A stretch of DNA of 64,000 bases from Hymenolepis diminuta (lineage: Eukaryota; Platyhelminthes; Cestoda; Cyclophyllidea; Hymenolepididae): contig CAADRB010000014.1 in the NCBI GenBank assembly GCA_900708905.1, forward strand, positions 2,131,134-2,195,133, given 5' to 3'. Under the pieces are notes generated by a model. It saw only the letters and a list, made by a program, of their open reading frames with translations. It had not been told where the DNA came from and did no database searches. A program made the position numbers and the translations under genes. Below, in pieces: positions 60,529 through 64,000 of the stretch. The first letter of the stretch is position 1. Each line of letters starts with the position of its first letter.

Positions 60529-63500
60529 CTAAAATAAAAAAAACAAATAAAAAATTTAATAACTGGACAAGGTAAATTGAATTATCTTGTAAATGACCAG
60601 AAGTGTATCCATGAGTGAGGGAAAGTAATCAATAACTTAGCAGAATAACCTGGAGTTTCGGTTATTAATGTGGACGCGAATATACACTTTGAATCAGCCT
60701 TAAAATTTATTTATTTTAGCAATTTGACCACTGAATATGTACCAATACGCCATTTAAACAGTTAATATATCAATACTTTAAGTTCCTAGACGCATCGAAG
60801 TTTATTTTACTGAGAGTATTTGCATATTTATTTAACTTTCAATTTGAAAAGGTAATTATGACACTTAGTAGAATCCAAGTTGTATATTTATGGTACATCT
60901 AAACAAAGTTAATCTCTCGCAAATTGATTATCGATTATCGACTTTTTATGTTCCTGCTCATAATAGCAATTTTGCCTCCACTGCAATTATTGCCTAATTA
61001 GTCACCCAATCATTTGCTATTAATAAAAATTCATATAATAGAATAAACAGAAATTACTGTTTGAATAACAGATTCGCTGTCTTTTTGCTGTAATTATTGG
61101 AAGAATCGCACTGGGCGACTTAGACCGCATTAGTTTATATCATTGTGGATAGGGAGTTATTATACGAAGTAACATATCACTCACTACTTTTCATTTACTT
61201 TCACTAAAATTTGTTTCAAATAACCCATTCAAAGTCAACTGTGTTTCGCGAGTGGTATTTGATTTAAGTATAAAACTGAATAGCGTTCAATCCTTTTACA
61301 TAATCTTAAAATAAATAGAGTATTTTGATCATTTTTTGTTCAAATGAAATCGGATTAGACTTGAAATGAATAAATAACCAGCAGGCAATTCGATCACCTT
61401 ATGATTTCCGTACCTATATCATATGAAGGAAAGTGGCTTTATAGAATTCTTTGCATTTTAACGCTGCATTTTACTAACCTTATAAATCTTCTTTTCAACT
61501 AAAGCCTTGTTATTCAAAATCGTTTTTTATTTAAGCGCTTTCACAAGAAGCGTTAGATTAGTCTAAAAATAGAATGGAAGTAAGGAACCGTGCTACGTGT
61601 TGACACAAGGCTACGCTCTGTAAGATTATAGATATATGACTTCTAAAAGCAATTAAATGGTCACAACCCAGAAATCCATCCATTTAATTACGCTTTAGGA
61701 TTTTATGATACCCTTAGGTCTAATTTTATTTAATGTGGCAAGACTAATCTCAGTTATATATGAACTGTTAAATTAATTTCACATGGTTTAAGTTTCAAAG
61801 AATCGTTTTAAATTAAATCTTTTAACAATACATTTAAATAATTAAACTTTTAGAACCAAGCTTATCATTAATCCGCAGGCATATTTATTTCAAAGGCACC
61901 TTAAATGGAGAAATTTGCACTGGTACCAGTTGGTGTCTGTGTCGATTCCCACCCAATTAACACCTTTCTTAATTTACGACTGTATCATTGTTTTCATTAT
62001 TATTATATCTAAATTATATAGCAATTCTAAGTAATTTGGCTGATATGACGTTTTTTCGTACATTTATTTGCAGGGAAGGAGACAACTCAACTAAGTGGTT
62101 ATGTCGTTAGTAGATATTAAAGTCCGATGTAACGTGAGATTGAGTACCTTAAATATGTCATTATAAGATATTTTTCGAGTGGGGTTAACTCAGTTAGATT
62201 ATCGAAATCTACATAGCTTGTCGCTTTAAGTCAAGTTCCAAGTTCCAAAATGTTGTGTTGATTTGTTTGCGCTAATCAAATAAAAATCATTTTGCAAATT
62301 AAATAAAACGTCTCTCGCATTTATGATCGAGAAAATTTGTTACAATTTTTTTCATTGGAGCCGCAAAATCCTTCTCATTCTCAGAACGCCCACTTTCGTT
62401 GATTCACGAATTTTTATGATAGCATGCAACAAGGCATCGTCTAGTTCATGTGCTGTCTCATTAAAGCCAATGGAAATTCGATAAGCAAGTACTCAAATAA
62501 TGTTTAAGTTAGCTCCGGAATAATTATTTTATGTGCGATCAACTATTTCCATTTCATCATTTGTTTATATAGATGAAAGTAGTTGAATGCTTCATTCACG
62601 TACACTTACACTATCGACAATTCAACTTGTCATCCATTTAATAACTCCAGGTCTTTGATGGTTAGAATCAATGTGGCCACCGGCTTAAAACCCCAAAAGT
62701 TCATGAAGATATAAAATTGTACCGCACGCTCAAGCCCTGATCCCTTATTTGAAGATAATGTTTAGCGTTTCTGTCTAACAGTTAGTTGCTAAAATGCATA
62801 GCTGCAAATTGGTGTGCGGCCATGCATATACTTTCTTTCCATTTATCTTATATTATTATTAACATTATGAAATCTACGGTTATTGAAGCCAAATTTTGTT
62901 AACAGCAGGCATAAAGGACTTTCCACTCATTTTACAAATTAGTTAAAACGGGATATCCTGTAATGATTATTCATATAACTGCCAAATTCCCAGCGGTATT
63001 TCACAAGCTGGATCTTTGATGATGGCGCACCCTTAGATTTGACCTTCATGATTTATTTACTGCAGTGCGTTTTTGGAAATGACGTAGCAGAAAAATTCTC
63101 CACTCGTATTAATTCTACTGCAAATTCTTGGTTTTCATTTTAAAGGACCGAGCTACTCGGCTATCTAATTTACCTTATGGCTTCCATACCCAGTGACTTA
63201 AGGTCCAATATTCCAAAGGGGAATGTAGTGATGTTGTAAATTCAAGTAAAGGACATAATCATTCATATAACCTAACATTAATGCTCACAAAAAATAGCTA
63301 TAAAAAATAATCTCTTATCGAAATCAAGATTTTAAATATTGCGAAATTGTAAAGGACAAGGAGTCACTAATCTCAACAAAGAAATCTTACTTACATAAGG
63401 AAAAAATACCATATTTAACTTTCTATTTCCCCTGATAAATGTAATTTTGGTATCCATATATCTCCCTGGCTAAAATCATCGTTTAATACGGGTTAATGAA

Positions 63501-64000
63501 ACTTAGCAATTGGACCAAATCCAAGTTTATATACAAGCTGCGTAAATCTCTTGTTAATAAGTTGACAATTTGATAATTGTTTTGGTTATAATAATTTTAT
63601 AAGAATAAAACAGAAACAAAAAGAATAAAAATAAAATATAAAACGTGAATAGATCTCTATTCACCTTAACTGAAACTGAAAATCACGTGGATACTCATGA
63701 ATATATGTGAGGGAGGAAAGAATAACAATATGATTTTGAATTGTTTAAATAAATTTCATTAGCATCTGGATTTGAGCACCATATTTAAGTTGCCTTTTAA
63801 AACGAAAAATTTCCATTGAACTGATATCACATAAAAGAAAACGAAAGGGAATGTTTAATAAAAATGCTCTTTTGAAATTCTCTGCCAATTTAATATTTCT
63901 GAAGTGTTGACTTGAATTTCCAGGCGTTTATTATTGCCCAAATGAAATTTTAAGTAATGATCAGAAATTTATTTGCATTGTTTACCTATCGTTTACACTG
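60529..64000 (-). other. 5' intron of PMCA, truncated by the window edge
   Basis: The acceptor for exon A is at 60530-60529. I found no match to the expected upstream PMCA sequence (helices 1-2, DWSKEKQFRGLQ-type segment) on the minus strand, so the intron seems to run off the window. A possible decayed pol III B box (GTGTCGATTCCCACC) occurs near 61.94 kb. Otherwise AT-rich and featureless. Confidence 0.7.

Noticed and set aside
62398..62500. Minus-strand open stretch (IGFNETAHELDDALLHAIIK...) that faintly recalls the PMCA N-terminal domain
   Set aside because: It lacks the expected ELR.LME and YGGV..L blocks, has no matching splice boundaries, and a frame of under 50 codons is common by chance.

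Overview
This is a eukaryotic, AT-rich (roughly one third G+C by eye) stretch dominated by one large multi-exon gene on the minus strand: a plasma-membrane calcium-transporting P-type ATPase (PMCA, ATP2B family). I could place fifteen exons by protein conservation, reading-frame phase and GT..AG boundaries between about 60.5 kb and 5.8 kb, plus a well-delimited terminal exon at 456-791. The start of the gene lies beyond the right edge: the first exon seen opens at the GDLLPADG actuator motif, so the cytosolic N-terminus and first two membrane helices are missing. The visible part codes for about 1,090-1,160 residues, depending on the C-terminal splice form.

Reading the gene 5' to 3' (right to left): actuator domain with TGES (60.5 kb); linker, including a 48-nt symmetric exon at the position of the vertebrate splice-site-A variation (55.1-54.0 kb); helices 3-4 with the PEGLP calcium-site motif (53.9-53.6 kb); phosphorylation motif DKTGT (46.3 kb); nucleotide-binding domain (40.4 and 36.6 kb); phosphorylation-domain hinge, TGDN and TGDGTND (33.7 and 25.2 kb); helices 5-10 (25.0-13.5 kb and the start of the 7.9 kb exon); and a cytosolic tail with an acidic Ser/Glu run, the [15 protein letters not shown] calmodulin-type segment, and alternative C-terminal exons at 6.0 and 0.8 kb.

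The introns are strongly bimodal: most are 0.9-8 kb, while two flanking the 53.9 kb exon are only 37 and 39 nt. Mini-introns beside long introns, with AT-rich DNA and short TTTCAG/TTTTAG acceptors, suggest a flatworm (cestode or trematode). That is an inference; I cannot name the species.

The introns hold no recognisable reverse transcriptase or transposase frame. They do hold old interspersed repeats visible by self-comparison: a ~250-bp family (here R1) with about a dozen copies, all on the plus strand and so antisense to the gene; a ~300-bp family (R2) with copies in both orientations, one ending about 20 nt from a splice acceptor; a duplicated pair of segments (R3) around the 36.5 kb exon; and several tRNA-like SINE heads with A and B boxes. 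One plus-strand open stretch at 32.3 kb has an acceptor-like start and an AATAAA just after its stop, and could be a nested exon. I see no bacterial genes, CRISPR arrays or rRNA.
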